Shown: positions 10,560-22,402 of the stretch, in pieces
How the letters are laid out: each line of letters opens with the position of its first letter
How positions within the stretch are numbered: the first letter of the stretch is position 1
DNA from: Stromatinia cepivora
Taxonomy: Eukaryota; Ascomycota; Leotiomycetes; Helotiales; Sclerotiniaceae
Direction: 5' to 3'
Assembly: GCA_014898415.1 (NCBI GenBank)
Contig: RCTD01000012.1
Span: forward strand, 1,587,113 to 1,651,112
DNA: 64,000 bases
Notes under the pieces: model-generated
Seen by the model: only the letters and a program-made list of their open reading frames with translations
What the model was told of the DNA's origin: nothing
Database searches by the model: none
Program-made: the position numbers and the translations under genes

Positions 10560-10976
10560 AGTCTAGTACCCCACTTTCCGGCCACCTCTAATTCCGGCCA
10601 CTTCAAAAAACCACTTCATTTTCAGTAATCTATATTATTAAACCTTTAATAATTCAATAATTATTCAATTAATTGATCTGAAATTTGAATATATTATTAT
10701 TTACAAAATATTAAATCTATATATTGAAGATAATATTGTTATGGCTTTTGGTGTGATCGCAAATAGTATGTTTATATATTAGGTTAGTTCAGAATATAGT
10801 GTTTCTTGTATTATATTTCAAGATTGAATTTATAATAGGTTTTTTTATAAAAAAGAGTATTAAGATATATAAAAGATAGTTTTGATTTAAGAAAGGAAAT
10901 TGGTAGATTGAATATTAATATAGGAATCATTGAATACTAATTCTATATATCGATAAATAAAGGAAATGAATGAAAA

Positions 10977-11201
10977 TTATTTCGAAATGAAAAAAGATGA
11001 TTTATTATTTAGAAAAAGATAGATATACAATTTTTTGTTTTGGAATTCTGAAATTAAAATCAAAAGGTAATATAGGATTGATTCTGTTTGTATTTCGGAT
11101 GTAATTGATGAAATTATTAATAAGTAATTTGAAAAATTATATTTGTTTGATATTAAATATATTAAATCCGAAAACAAATGGAATATAAATGAAACAAGCA
11201 T
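10977..11201 (-). other. Low-complexity minus frame inside the transposon
   Basis: A 74-codon minus-strand frame rich in L, I, S and N lies within the pogo-type element. It has no transposase motif and is antisense to the transposase relic at 12165. I regard it as a by-product of decay, listed because the stretch has nothing else. Confidence 0.3.
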
Positions 11202-11622
11202 TATGAAAGGCTAAGGCCTTAATAGATTAATAATAAAGAGTTCCCAGTAATATTTTATTTAAAAAAAACAATCTGGTTTAAGAATTTGGATCTTTTTTAT
11301 CGAATATATTTCAGTAATCAATAAAACCCTTTTTCCCTTTGTTATTTATAAGAATTTAAGAATATAATAACAATAATTCCTTATAGATTTCATTTTATAT
11401 AAAGATTGGAACTTTATTGTAATTGAAAATGGATAGATAATCAATAAAACAGCTTTTAAATGATTGAAAAAGGTTTTTATACTTCAAATAGTTCTTTTTC
11501 AACTAAAGAAAGCTAGATTATTTATTTTGAATGATTATAGAAATTATAAAACCATTGAATTTATAATAGAATACTTCAAATATAATATATATCTTTTATT
11601 TTTATTGTTATATATATTATAT

Positions 11623-11931
11623 TATCACGGGATAGTATGATTACAGAGCACTTTCAGGGATCGGGGAATAGGTGGTACACGTGATTGGTAGAGTAAAAGA
11701 ATTGAATGACTTGCCCTTGATTATATGAATCAAGAGCTGTATATATAGAACAAATGAGTGGTTATCTAGCCGATATGCACCTTAATTAGGCTAGATCTTT
11801 GTTTATTAGTATATCAGGATCACCTTATCAATTGGTAGATTGGTAAGGGCTAGAAGATCCTTCATTCCGATTGGAAAGCATACGCTTTGATCCTTCATAA
11901 GATACAGGGGATCACAGGGCTTTCCGTGACA
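11623..11931 (-). mobile_element. Solo LTR, family A (copy 2), inside the transposon
   Basis: This 309-bp unit, TATCACGG...CCGTGACA, is flanked by TATAT on each side (11618-11622 and 11932-11936). The duplication is credible but low-complexity. It keeps far more G+C than copy 1 at 437-745, with which it shares exact length. That makes it the least mutated, and probably among the youngest, insertions in the window. Confidence 0.85.
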
Positions 11932-12164
11932 TATATATATTACAATCATTGAATTTATCGATATTTTTGCTTTTCAAAAACGAATATAGATATTATCTTA
12001 ATAAATTAAATTCTTTATTAGATTCTATACTAATTGAGAAGTATAATTTTCTTGAATGTTATTAAAAAGCAAAAATAAAGGATTTAACAATTTATAATAT
12101 CAAAAAAAAGGATAGAAAGCTTCAGATTTATAACTTCAAAATTATATTAAACCTTTTTTCAATA

Positions 12165-12610
12165 GATTATTGTTCAAGAATAATAACAAAAAGATTGTTA
12201 TTCAAAATTTTCTTTCAAATAATAATCTTATATTTCAATGGAATAAAAAGATATCTTTTTTTGAATGGAAAACTCTTCAAAAAACAAATGATATTCGAAA
12301 ATATATTTATATAATGATTCAAAAAAAAGAGATCGATCTTTCAATTTGTTAATTATTTTTTCGAAAGATTTCGAAAAGATATAATATTAAGGATTATATA
12401 TTTATATTAACAAAATATCGAATAAAATAATTAGAATATAAAATAGAGTATATTGTATCTAAAAAAAGAAGGATGACTAAGACTAATCTGAATTCGAAGT
12501 TTGTAGGGATTAAAGTTATTCGGAAGGTACAAATTGAAATTAGGGATTGTGAAATTGATAAAAATGATTCTAATGATGATTATAAAACAAATTCTAAAGT
12601 GATTATATTG
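12165..12610 (+). pseudogene. Relic of a pogo/Fot1-like transposase C terminus
   Basis: The plus translation contains the readable segment KKIVIQNFLSNNN, then an FEWKT-TNDIRKYI stretch and a basic tail, with stops where Arg/Gln/Trp codons would be expected. Position close to the right inverted repeat, strand and basic C-terminal character match pogo-type transposases. The DDE catalytic core was not recognised in the eroded 10.7-12.1 kb part. Placement within an element with TIRs and TA flanks is the main support; residue-level homology is inference. Confidence 0.5.
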
Positions 12611-12710
12611 AAGTAAAATAATTATTGAGTTATTAAAGTTTAAAATTTATATAATGATTTTTTTTGAAGTGGCCGGAATTAGGGATGGCCGGAAAGTGGG
12701 GTACTAGACT

Positions 12711-13323
12711 TAGATCAATTTGATCAATTTGATCAATTCAATCTAATTAACCAAATCAATTAAATTGATCAAATTAATCTAATCAATCTATATATATATA
12801 TCATATTCATTCTGAATAACAAAATCAATACAATAAACAAAATCGATTAAATTATTTTGACCAATTAAATCGATTTGGTCAATTTGATCAATTAATCAAA
12901 TTGACTAAATTAATCTAATCAATCAATTCAATTTAATCGATCAATATATGAATACGAATTCGAATTCATAAATATTCGAATAAAGAAATCTAAATTAGTC
13001 AAATATCAGAATTATTCGAAATAAAGAACCTTTATTATATTAATCAAGATAATTAGAATGATGAATCTTTATTCAAATTGACAAATAAGAATAAAGCATT
13101 GATATATGAAAGAATTCGGAAAAGGTATATAAGAAAATTATATTTTCAATATTAAAGGTTAAGAATCTGTACCAAAAAAAATATTATATATAATATTATT
13201 ATATCATTTAACTTTTACTATTATTATTATTATAACTTGATATTTGCTTATTCCATTAATAGTCTCTGAATTATTATTTCCCAATTATAAGATTTATCAT
13301 CTTTAAATATATAATCTCTAATA
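12711..13323 (+). repeat. D 5' LTR, right fragment
   Basis: It resumes after the TA duplication and aligns to the right LTR (about 21700-22144): repeated GATCAATTT units, then GAATCTTTATTCAAATTGAC, AAAGAATTCGGAA and TAACTTGATATTTGCTTATT. The differences are mostly transitions, plus a longer GATCAA/AATCAA-rich stretch here. It ends CTCTAATA, matching CTCCAATA in the other LTR. Confidence 0.85.
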
Positions 13324-13338
13324 GATTATAAAGCTCAG
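13324..13338 (+). promoter_or_regulatory. Candidate primer-binding site of D
   Basis: Directly after the LTR end the sequence reads GATTATAAAGCTCAG. Allowing RIP transitions this resembles the half-tRNA primer site of copia-type elements (GGTTATG...), complementary to the initiator tRNA-Met anticodon arm. Element K has GATTATAAATCC in the same place. Confidence 0.5.
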
Positions 13339-13432
13339 AAAGCTTTAAAACAATTATAATCACGAAAAAATTAATTATACAATCAAAACTCCTTATTATT
13401 TAAGATTAATACAAATTATAATCATTATTATA

Positions 13433-13702
13433 TGTCACGAATCGTGAACCACAGGAGGTTAATCACATGATACCTCTTATCTCCCTTATCAATTGGTGAG
13501 CTGATCGTTTATATATATACATTACAATTTATATAATTTAATATAATAAAATAATGATTTTAATAATATATATATATATAGCCTTATAATTTACAAATAG
13601 ATATTTAATTGTTTTTTACAAATTATAATTCTTTAATTGTAGATTCTAAGGAATATAATTGATCTTGTTTATTCAATTTTATTATAGTTTTTGTATATTA
13701 TA
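13433..13702 (+). repeat. C 5' LTR
   Basis: It starts TGTCACGAATCGTGAACCAC. It aligns base for base to 20120 onward through its first 39 positions with transitions only, then through TTATCAATTG and AATATAATTGA-C-TGTTTATTCA to the end. It is 270 bp against 282 bp for the 3' copy; the difference is mainly a TA-repeat. Confidence 0.85.
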
Positions 13703-16490
13703 TTATCTATAATTCATTATAAATATTTGGTTATCTAATAATCTTCTAAATAATACTTTATTTTAATAATATCTTCTTGAATGCATCTTTATAAATGTTT
13801 TATTCAAAAAAGAAAATCTATTTTGATTTAATCAATAAAGATATAAATCCTTTTAGAAATATATTATTACTTTTATAATACAACGAATTTTATTTTCTAT
13901 ATATTCCGAAATTTTGAAAACCTATTTAGAAAAACCTTTTTTTTTTTTTTTTTTTCAATAATCTTTCGAAGAGAATATAGATATAAACTTTGATAATTTT
14001 ATTATTAAAAGAAAGAAAATTGATAAAAAAAAGATTTCAGTATATAAAATCAATATTTTTGATAATTTAATTACTCTTTTTGATTTATTATTATAATTAT
14101 AAGATCTTTATATTATAATTATAAATTTGAAAAAAAAGAATCAATAATTGAAAATTATAATAATAACGAATTCTGCAATAATATAATCTTTTTTTGAATC
14201 CCAAATAATATTAGTATAAATATTCAAATTAATAATAATATTTGGAATTCTTTTTAATTTTTTAATTGAGGATTAAGAATCTGTATTTAAACAAATCAGA
14301 AGATCTCAAGATCAAAGGAAGAAAATTTCGATCAAATGATTTGATTATTTGAAACTCTTTAATAATTCTCTTTCTTTTTCAAAAAATAATAATCTATATA
14401 ACAATCAGAGTTCTTTTTATTTAAGAAATTAATCTAAATGATCAAAATTATATTCCTATATTAATTATAATTTGTATTAGAATATATATATATATTAAAA
14501 TCTATAAATTTTATTATTAAATTTAATAATAATATTAAATCTAAAATTAGTTTATAGTAATTATTGATTATAAAACGATTCGAATTATATATTATATTAT
14601 TTAAGAATAAAATATAATATTATATATATATAATTAATTAAATAGAATCAAAAGTATAAATATATTATTATACTTTTTATATATGAATATCCCAATTTAT
14701 TATATTCGAATGAATTAAATAATTTATAATGATTTATTAAAATCTAATTGAAATCAATTATATTTGTTTTTAATATAAAATATAGATTATATTTAATATA
14801 ATTCGATATAATAATTTCTTAAAATGATATAGGAAATTCAGATTATTTATTATCCAAATAAAGATCATTAATAATAAAATTCTATTCAAGAATCTCGAAT
14901 AAAAGATTTCTGATTTTTTTTGGTAAATAATAATAATATCTATTAAAGATTATAAAATTATAAAAAAACTTATAAATATATTTATTAAAATAAATCAAAA
15001 TGAAATTTCATTATAAAAACAAAATTAATATTATATTAAATAAAATACCTTTACAATTATTTATAAATTAATAATTATTATAAATCCTTTATAATCTTTT
15101 CGAAATTTTAACAATTTCAATTTTAGAATCTTTATATTCCCGAAACTATTTTCATTTTAAAATATCCTTTTAGAATATACAGATTCCATTATATTTAATA
15201 ATTATTCAAATTTCAAATATTCATTATCTTCTTTTTTTCCTGAAATAATATATATATTAATATTTTGTATTAATAATTTCAATAAAATCGAAACAATAGA
15301 AAAAAAAGTAGAAGAATCCAAAGAATATCAGAATATTGAAAAGGATTTCAATTCAAAAATTATAATTAAAATTATATAAGATATTCATTAAAAAAAAAGA
15401 AATATTTAAAATTAAATATTTAAATTTCATTTTTATTCTAAATATTATATAGAATATAAGATTTCTTAATTTAATAAAACTTATAGAAGAAAAAGTATTC
15501 ATCCTTTTTTATAATCTTTAGAAGAATAATTATATTTATCAATTAAAAACATTTATTAATTTTAAAATAAATGAATTTGTTTTTATTAATATTATATTTT
15601 TTATTTATTTATTTCTTATATTTAAATCAAGAATGATATTATTTAAAATTTCGATTGAAATCAAAGAATATAATAATATACAAAATTATATTATTATCTA
15701 TTTTATATTCTTTAATTTAACGATCAAAAATTATAAACAATCCTTTATCCTTTTCTTTATTATTGAATTAAAGAATTATAATATCATTTTAAATAAATTC
15801 TGATTATCAAAGATCCAAACAAAATTTAATTATTTCAATCGATATTTCGAATAATTTAAAAAAAACTTTATATCATCTTTTATTCGAAAAATCTCTTTAT
15901 TATTTAATCATCCTTTTGGAAATGAAAAATCGATTAATTAATTCAATAAAATATTGATCAACGAAATAATTAATTCAAAGAATATTGAAATCAAAAAGAT
16001 TTACAATTGAATAAATCAATTATAATCAATAATATATAACCAAAATCTTCAAATATAAATATAATATAGATTCTTACTGAAAAAAAAGAAATCATGATTT
16101 CCTTCAAATTCAATCTATTTCTTTTTCGATCAATTATATCATTATTGTAGATCTACAAATACCTCTCTAATATATTATCTGAAATTCTCGATCTATATAT
16201 ATTCAAATCCAATAAATTCCAATTGAAATATAAAAGAAACAAATAAACTGAATTCTTTATCTTACTTTAAAAAAACTTGATAATATAATAGATTTTCAAT
16301 GAAACAAAGAATATACAAAAAAGAGAATATTAATTGTTTTAGCTAAATTCAAGAATACAAAAGTTCGAAAGAAATTCAATCAAGTATTGATCGAAATCGA
16401 TTCAGAATTTGAAATATTATTTAAATATCAATAATATTATTAACTCTTTTTCAAATATAAATCAAATATCTTATCTTTTAATTAACTTTA
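13703..16490 (+). pseudogene. Gag/protease region of C, unreadable
   Basis: This is the expected place for gag and protease. The sequence is so A+T-rich that no motif (zinc knuckle, D-S/T-G) can be made out. A 17-base T run occurs near 13940-13956. The assignment is by position only. Confidence 0.35.
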
Positions 16491-17900
16491 TAATTATAAA
16501 ATTATATTGGAAAATAAAAAAGAAAAAGCCTTATAATATAATCCATTTTATAAGATATTCTTGAAACAATTAGAAATCATTAAAGAATATATTATAAATA
16601 ATTTCAATAAAGGTTTTATTAAATTTAATCAAGTTCTTTATATTATATTTATTTTATTTATTAAAAAATTCAATAATAATTTGGGATTTTATATAAACTT
16701 CAGATTATTGAATTCCTTAATATATAAGAATCGATATCCCTTCCCTTTAATTAACAAAATATTTTCTTGATTTTTCGATACCAAAATTTATATCAAATTC
16801 AATATTCATCAAGTTTTCTATTATATAAAAATAAATTCTATTTTGAGAAAAAATATACTATCTTTCAAATCTAATACAGATGATACAAATACAAAATCAT
16901 ATTATTCAAATTAATAAATAATTTTATAATTTATTAACATTATATAAATAATATTCTATTCAATTATTTAAATATCTTTTATATAATATATCTCGATAAT
17001 ATTTTGATTTATTTTGAAAACAAAAAAGAATATCAAATTTATATTAAACTAATCTCTGGATAATTAAAAATTATTGATTTATAAATAAATCTTAGGAAAT
17101 ACAAATTCAATATTATATATATCAAATATTTAAACTTTACTATTTTTATTAAAAAAGTAAAAATAGATTTTGAAAAGATTGAAATAATTGAAAATTAAAC
17201 CTTTTCAATAATAATAAAAAGAATTCAATCATTTTTTGGTTTTTATAATTTTTATTGATAATTTATTAAGGATTATAATATAATAACAAAATCTTTTAAT
17301 GTATTCATTAAAACAAATATTAAATTTGTATTCAATAAAGTATATCAAAATATATTCAATATCTTAAAGAAAAAATTTATCTTTATTTCATTTCTATAAT
17401 AGTATAATTATCAACTCCTTTATATATTCGAAATAGATATTTTAAATGAAATAATTGTTAATATATTATAATAATATAATGAAGATTAATTATTCGTAAT
17501 TTATTTCTCCAAAATTATAATTATTGTTGAATTAAATTATAAAGTTTATAATAAGGAAATACTATTAATTATTCGATTTCAATTATTGAAGAATAAAATT
17601 CGCTGATTCATTATATAAAATCAAGATTTATATCAATTATAAAGCTTTCGAATATTTCATAATTATCAAAATCTTTAATATTCGATAAACCTATTAAACA
17701 AAAATATTAATCGACTATAACTTTATTATTTTATATTATTCTAAAAAAGATAATTCTTTCATTGATATTTTAATCTATCGAATCAACGAATTAGATTTTC
17801 AGAATTATATTAAGAAAAAGAATCGTTTTTAATAATTTATTAAAGATAATCAAATCAATATCGAAATTATAAAAAAAGTTTTATAAAAGTATTATTTAAA
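16491..17900 (+). pseudogene. Gypsy reverse transcriptase/RNase H relic of C
   Basis: The plus translation follows the gypsy reverse transcriptase order. It has the upstream region with KQLEIIKEYI and NKGFIKF, then LGFYINFRLLN and KNRYPFPLI (the 69-codon open segment 16561-16770). Further on come FEKIEIIEN and RIQSFFGFYNFY (about 17165-17255), which mark the end of the reverse transcriptase and the start of RNase H. Stops replace many Trp, Arg and Gln codons. The catalytic Y-D-D segment falls in an unreadable part near 17000. Confidence 0.85.
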
Positions 17901-18600
17901 TAAAACAATAATTATTAATATCGATTTGAATAAAATCATTCTTCGATTTGATCTAATTAATTATATTATCAAAATAAATAAAATTATAAAAAATTTGTTA
18001 ATATTTAAAATACAAATTATTAAAGATTATAAATATATATCATTCTAAAATAACTTTTTGCTTTATAATGATTATCTAATAATATCCGATATCAACAATT
18101 TTCGAATTTATTTGATTCGTGAAATCTATAATTCTATTTTTATTATTCATTTTAGTATAAATAAAATCTATCTTTTATTATTTCAATAATATTATTGATT
18201 TAGAATATATAATATTATAACCAAATATATATACAATTATTATATTTATAAATATATATTTCTGTTTTATATAATTATATCTCTGATTTATATAATTATA
18301 TCTCTGATTTATTATATCTACTTTCGATTTTTATTTGAATATAATAATATATTATTATAAATTATTATAATTTTAATGAAAATAAATATAGATACAATAA
18401 TATTCTAATTATTATTAATCGATTAATAAAACAAATTATCTTTATATCTTATTATAAATTAATCAATATTTAAATTCAAATATAATTATATCTTTATTAT
18501 ATATATCGATATCATGATCCCCTTGAAATTATAATATCAGACCACAACCCTCAATTTATATTACAATTCTAAAAGGAATAATATTGAATGATTAATATAA
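17900..18600 (+). pseudogene. Gypsy integrase relic of C
   Basis: A segment reading SINKIYLLLFQ followed by YIYNYYIYK (about 18150-18250) corresponds to the zinc-binding N-terminal domain. The core segment SDHNPQF lies at about 18537-18557, where gypsy integrases have SDRGPQF. Both are in plus orientation and in the expected order after RNase H. Non-functional. Confidence 0.8.
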
Positions 18601-20119
18601 TCAATTAAATTGAACAAAATTGATAAAAATAATATTATATTTCGTTTCTATTATATTCAGATTTCTTTTTTATATAATTTCTGAAATAATAATAAATATA
18701 ATTCTTTTAAATATATTGCCCTTATATTATCTTAATAATAATAATTCATTTATTATATGAAATTTAGGCTTTATATAAATATAATCAAATTCCCTCGAAT
18801 TTATATAGGTTTTCGATTCTTTAACGATTATATATATATATATCATTATAAAATTATAATATTTAATCTATTAAATTAAAGAACATTTTTCTTTTTTTTA
18901 GTTTTATAAATGAATTATTATTTATATAATTATATATATTTTTTTATTCTTATAAAGTTTTATTCAATCAAATAATCGATTAAAGGGATTAAATAGTATT
19001 GGATTAATCAGATAAAAATCGTATAAAAGATACAAAAACATTTTAAAATCAGAAATAGAATATTAAATGAGATCGATATTATTATTAAATTATAAAACTT
19101 TATATAATAAAGTTTTTTGTATTTTCTTTATTATTAGAATCTTTTTTATTTTTTATTTTAAATTATCAATTATATTAATAAATAAAGGTAATTCGAATAT
19201 TTAATTTAAAAAAAGGATTATTATATACTTTATATAATCGATTTGAAAAAAAAACAAGATGAATTTTTATTGTAATTAAGAATTCGAATTTGAAAAAGTT
19301 TTTAAAACAATCAATAATCTTGAATTTTCTTTAAATCGGAAAATTTAGTTTCTTGAATAGTTTTTAAATAAAGTAATTCTTTATATTGAATTATATATAA
19401 TCTTTAATATCGAAATTGAGTTTATATTGATAAATATTTATAGATTTTGATATTTTAATTTAGATATATAATAAATCTTCTTTTATTTATATAAAAATTA
19501 ATTTATTATATTTTATATATATATAGATATTATATATATTTATATTGTTTATTGGTTTTCTAATATCTTTTTTTTATTTCTATATATATTTCAATATATA
19601 TTTATATAAAGTTTTATAAAATATAAATTCTTTTAAAGAGTTATATAGAAGAATAAATTATATATAATTCATTATAGATAAGAATTTTGATTAATTATTT
19701 TGATAATAATTAATAAATAATTTCAATTGTTGTTAAAGATATTAATTATAAGTCTCAATTTGATTGTCGATTTGAAGATAATAAATAATGGATATTTTGA
19801 AATTGGTTTTTAGAATTTAATTGAATTATACTATAATTCAGATCCCCTTTTTTTTTATTGAAACTTTTTTTTTCAAAGATTCTTTAAATCAAAGAGAATA
19901 TAATCAATATTGATTCAATCAATTGATAAATAATTTAATCAATTTAATCAATTAATTAATCGATTTAATCAATTTCTGATAAATTGATTAAATTAATAAA
20001 AATGATTAATTTAATGATTTAAGATTTATAGATCTTTACAAAATCTAATTTTTAATGAAATAGCAATAGAATAAAGGAATAAAATATTCGAAAATAAATT
20101 TTTTCGAAAAAAAGGATAA
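18601..20119 (+). pseudogene. Integrase C-terminal part and 3' end of C, unreadable
   Basis: Between the integrase core and the 3' LTR the sequence is extremely A+T-rich and no domain is readable. A GATTGAATCAATT-like repeat cluster lies at about 19900-19990. Confidence 0.4.
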
Positions 20120-20401
20120 TATTATAAATTATAAATTATAAAAAGTTAATTATATAATATTTCCTATCTCTTTTATCAATTAATAAATTGATCATTGATA
20201 TATATATATTACGATTTATATAATTTAATATAATAAAATGATAATACTAATAATATATATATATAATCTTATAATTCATAAATAGGTATTTATATATATA
20301 TATCTAATCGCTCTTTATAAGCTATAATTCTTCAATTATAGATCCTAAGGAATATAATTGACCCTGTTTATTCAGCTCTACTACAGCTCTTGTACGTCAC
20401 A
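20120..20401 (+). repeat. C 3' LTR
   Basis: It starts TATTATAAATTATAAATT, the transition-mutated form of the 5' LTR start, and ends CTTGTACGTCACA. Its right half keeps more G+C than the 5' copy, so the two LTRs were mutated unevenly. Confidence 0.85.
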
Positions 20402-21300
20402 GGTTTAATATTAAATATATTTATCGATAATATAATTATTATAAATTCTATAAAAGATTATTTAAATATTCAAATTGAAAGAAAAATTAATTCTTTTGAA
20501 TTATTATAAAAAGAATATATAAATAAATATCTAAAAGATTTAAATTTAGAAAATTATAATATAATTACTATTTTTATAAAATTCAAAAATGATTTAAATA
20601 TAAATCTAAAAAAGCAAATATAAATAATATTAAATGGATTCAAAAAACTATTGGAAAATTATTATATTTAGCTTTAAATATTAAATGAAATATTATTTTT
20701 ATAATATTAAAATTAGTTAGATTTATATCTAATTCTAATAAAAATTATCTAATTCAAATAAAAAGAATATTCAGATATTTCAAAGGATTTAAATCATTTA
20801 AAATTATTTATAAAAAAGATAATAATAATTTTATAAAAGGATATAATAATATAAATTATATAAGAGATGAAAAATCAATTAGATCAATTAGTAATTATAT
20901 ATTTATATATAGAAATGAATCAATCAATTGAAGAACTAAATTGTAATTAATAATGATTCAAAATATAATTGAATCCGAATTAATTTCTATTAATCTAATT
21001 GTTAGAGCAACTATATATTCCCAAAAAATATTGAAAGAATTAAATCAATATAATCAAAATATATTTCTATTATATATTGATAATAAAACTATTATATTTA
21101 TATTAGAAAACCCTATATATTATAATAAAAGTGAATATATTAATATTAAATATTATTTAATTAAAGATCTAATAAATAAAAACTTAATTAAATTAATATA
21201 AATATCAATTAATGAATAATTAATAAATGATTTTACAAAACCATTAAAAAGAAATAAATTATCACGATTCATTGAAATAATTCAAAATATAAATTAACTT
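20402..21300 (+). pseudogene. Ty1/copia reverse transcriptase end and RNase H of D
   Basis: The plus translation shows KYLKDLNLENYN (end of the reverse transcriptase), then, one frame over, GKLLYLALN. IKRIFRYFKG follows, then RSISNYIF, and then the open 82-codon frame 20953-21201 with IESELISIN, YIDNKTIIFI and YINIKYYLIKDL. NDFTKPLKRNK follows at about 21225-21260. This is the copia RNase H motif order: RY-KG, the S-EAEY counterpart, DN, KHI-RYHFIRD and AD-LTKPL. Upstream domains are absent because gypsy C replaces them. Stops and at least one frameshift make it non-functional. Confidence 0.88.
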
Positions 21301-21587
21301 TTTAAATAAGTATTAATAGTTTTCGTGAATTTAGATTATATATAAAAACAATCAAATTTCATTATTTTAATATAAGATTATCATTATTCTAAAATTGTAC
21401 ATACATTCAATTTAAACTTATAATAACAAATATATTAAATTATAATGAATTATTAATAATTCAAGATGATTTATTATTATTATAAATCAATAATAATTTA
21501 AAATGATATAAAAAATATAAAGATTTATTTTTATATAATCCAAAAAACAAGAATATTTATAATAATAAGATATTTATTATAAAGAAT
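21301..21587. other. 3' untranslated interior of D
   Basis: About 290 bases between the RNase H relic and the 3' LTR. No clear polypurine tract remains; the bases before the LTR read AAAGAAT. Confidence 0.45.
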
Positions 21588-22144
21588 TATTATTGTTATT
21601 GAATAATAAATAACTTTTATTAATTATTTTATAATATAAAGACCTATATATATATATATATAGGGTGTGATTATTTCGAATAATAAGAATAATATAATCA
21701 ATATGATCAATTAGACCAATATGATCAATTTGGTCAATTTGATCAATTTGGTTAATTTAGTCAATTTCGTTAATTCAATCTAATTGATCAAATCAATTAA
21801 ATTAATCAAATAGATTTAATTAATCTATATATATATATATTATATTCATTCTGAATAATAAGATTAATATGATAAACAAGATAATTAGAATAATGAATCT
21901 TTATTCAAATTGACAAATAAGAATAAAGTATTAATATATAAAAGAATTCGGAAGAGATATATAAAAAGATCATACCCTCAATATTGGAGATTAAGAATCT
22001 ATATAAAAAAGATATTATATACAATATCACTATACTATTCAACTTTTACTATTATAACTTGATATTTGCTTATTCTATTATAGTCTCTGAACTATTATTT
22101 CCCAATTATAAGGTTTATTATTTTCAAATACGTGACCTCCAATA
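21588..22144 (+). repeat. D 3' LTR
   Basis: This 557-bp LTR aligns to the split 5' LTR (10431-10559 plus 12711-13323). It ends ACGTGACCTCCAATA and is followed by ATAAT, the same five bases that precede the 5' LTR. Confidence 0.85.
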
Positions 22145-22149
22145 ATAAT

Positions 22150-22402
22150 AAACAAAATATTGATTTAATTTGAATCAAATTTTGATTAAGATTTTGATTC
22201 GATCCGAATCAAATTTAGATTTAGATTTAAATCTCGATTTTGTTAATTCAATTTTATTGTATAATAAAAGCTATAATTCCAAAAAATTCATGTCAATTTT
22301 TAAGATTATTTTAAGAAATCCCTTATAATATTTGTCACGCTAAAAGTGACGTCAACTTTTGACGAATGGTTAATTGGATTGATATAGTAATCCTTTGTGA
22401 CA
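22150..22402 (+). repeat. Right part of H 5' LTR (family B copy 2)
   Basis: This part resumes after element D. The uninterrupted family-B copy at 48.8-49.3 kb (reverse complement) runs straight through the insertion point: its GTAAATAATATATCAG corresponds to GATAAATAAT | ATAATAACAAAAT here. Similarity continues through ATTTTTAA and AAATCCC. The end is set at TTTGTGACA (22394-22402); a second TGTCACG at 22333 makes the true end uncertain by about 65 bases. Confidence 0.6.

Larger units (their letters stand above)
10560..12710 (+). mobile_element. Tc1/mariner-pogo type DNA transposon, decayed
   Basis: The ends are near-perfect inverted repeats of about 50 bases. The left reads AGTCTAGTACCCCACTTTCC and the right is its complement ending at 12710. 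Both halves contain a doubled CCGGCCAC motif and a CACTTCAAAAAA inner edge. The element is flanked by TA on both sides (10558-10559 and 12711-12712), as for this superfamily. At 2151 bp, less the 309-bp LTR copy inside, it is about 1.84 kb, which suits a Fot1/pogo-like element. Its tips stay G+C-rich while the interior is decayed. A C-terminal transposase relic lies at 12165-12610. Confidence 0.85.
13433..20401 (+). mobile_element. Ty3/gypsy element C, complete in outline, decayed
   Basis: The element is 6969 bp. LTRs are at 13433-13702 and 20120-20401, and the pol order between them on the plus strand is reverse transcriptase, RNase H, integrase. Integrase after RNase H places it in Ty3/gypsy. 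A purine-rich tract (AAAAAAAGGATAA) lies just before the 3' LTR. Flanking bases do not match (TTATA before, GGTTT after). Either the duplication is lost or a deletion accompanied the insertion, which would also explain why most of D's interior is missing. All frames are broken by stops. Confidence 0.85.
10431..22144 (+). mobile_element. Ty1/copia element D, composite, inserted in H 5' LTR
   Basis: The left LTR starts at 10431 and the right LTR ends at 22144, and both are flanked by ATAAT (10426-10430 and 22145-22149). The left LTR is split by a pogo-type transposon (10560-12710). The body holds a complete gypsy element C (13433-20401). What remains of D's own interior is about 110 bases after the left LTR and 1.2 kb before the right LTR, the latter carrying the end of the reverse transcriptase and RNase H (plus strand). 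Gag, protease, integrase and most of the reverse transcriptase are missing. They were probably lost around C's insertion, since C's flanks do not match. Confidence 0.75.

Noticed and set aside
13433..20401. Target-site duplication for gypsy C
   Set aside because: Flanks TTATA and GGTTT do not match; no duplication is claimed.
22333..22402. A 70-bp mini-element with TGTCACG...TTGTGACA ends
   Set aside because: More simply explained as the end of the family-B LTR; no duplication and no second copy seen.
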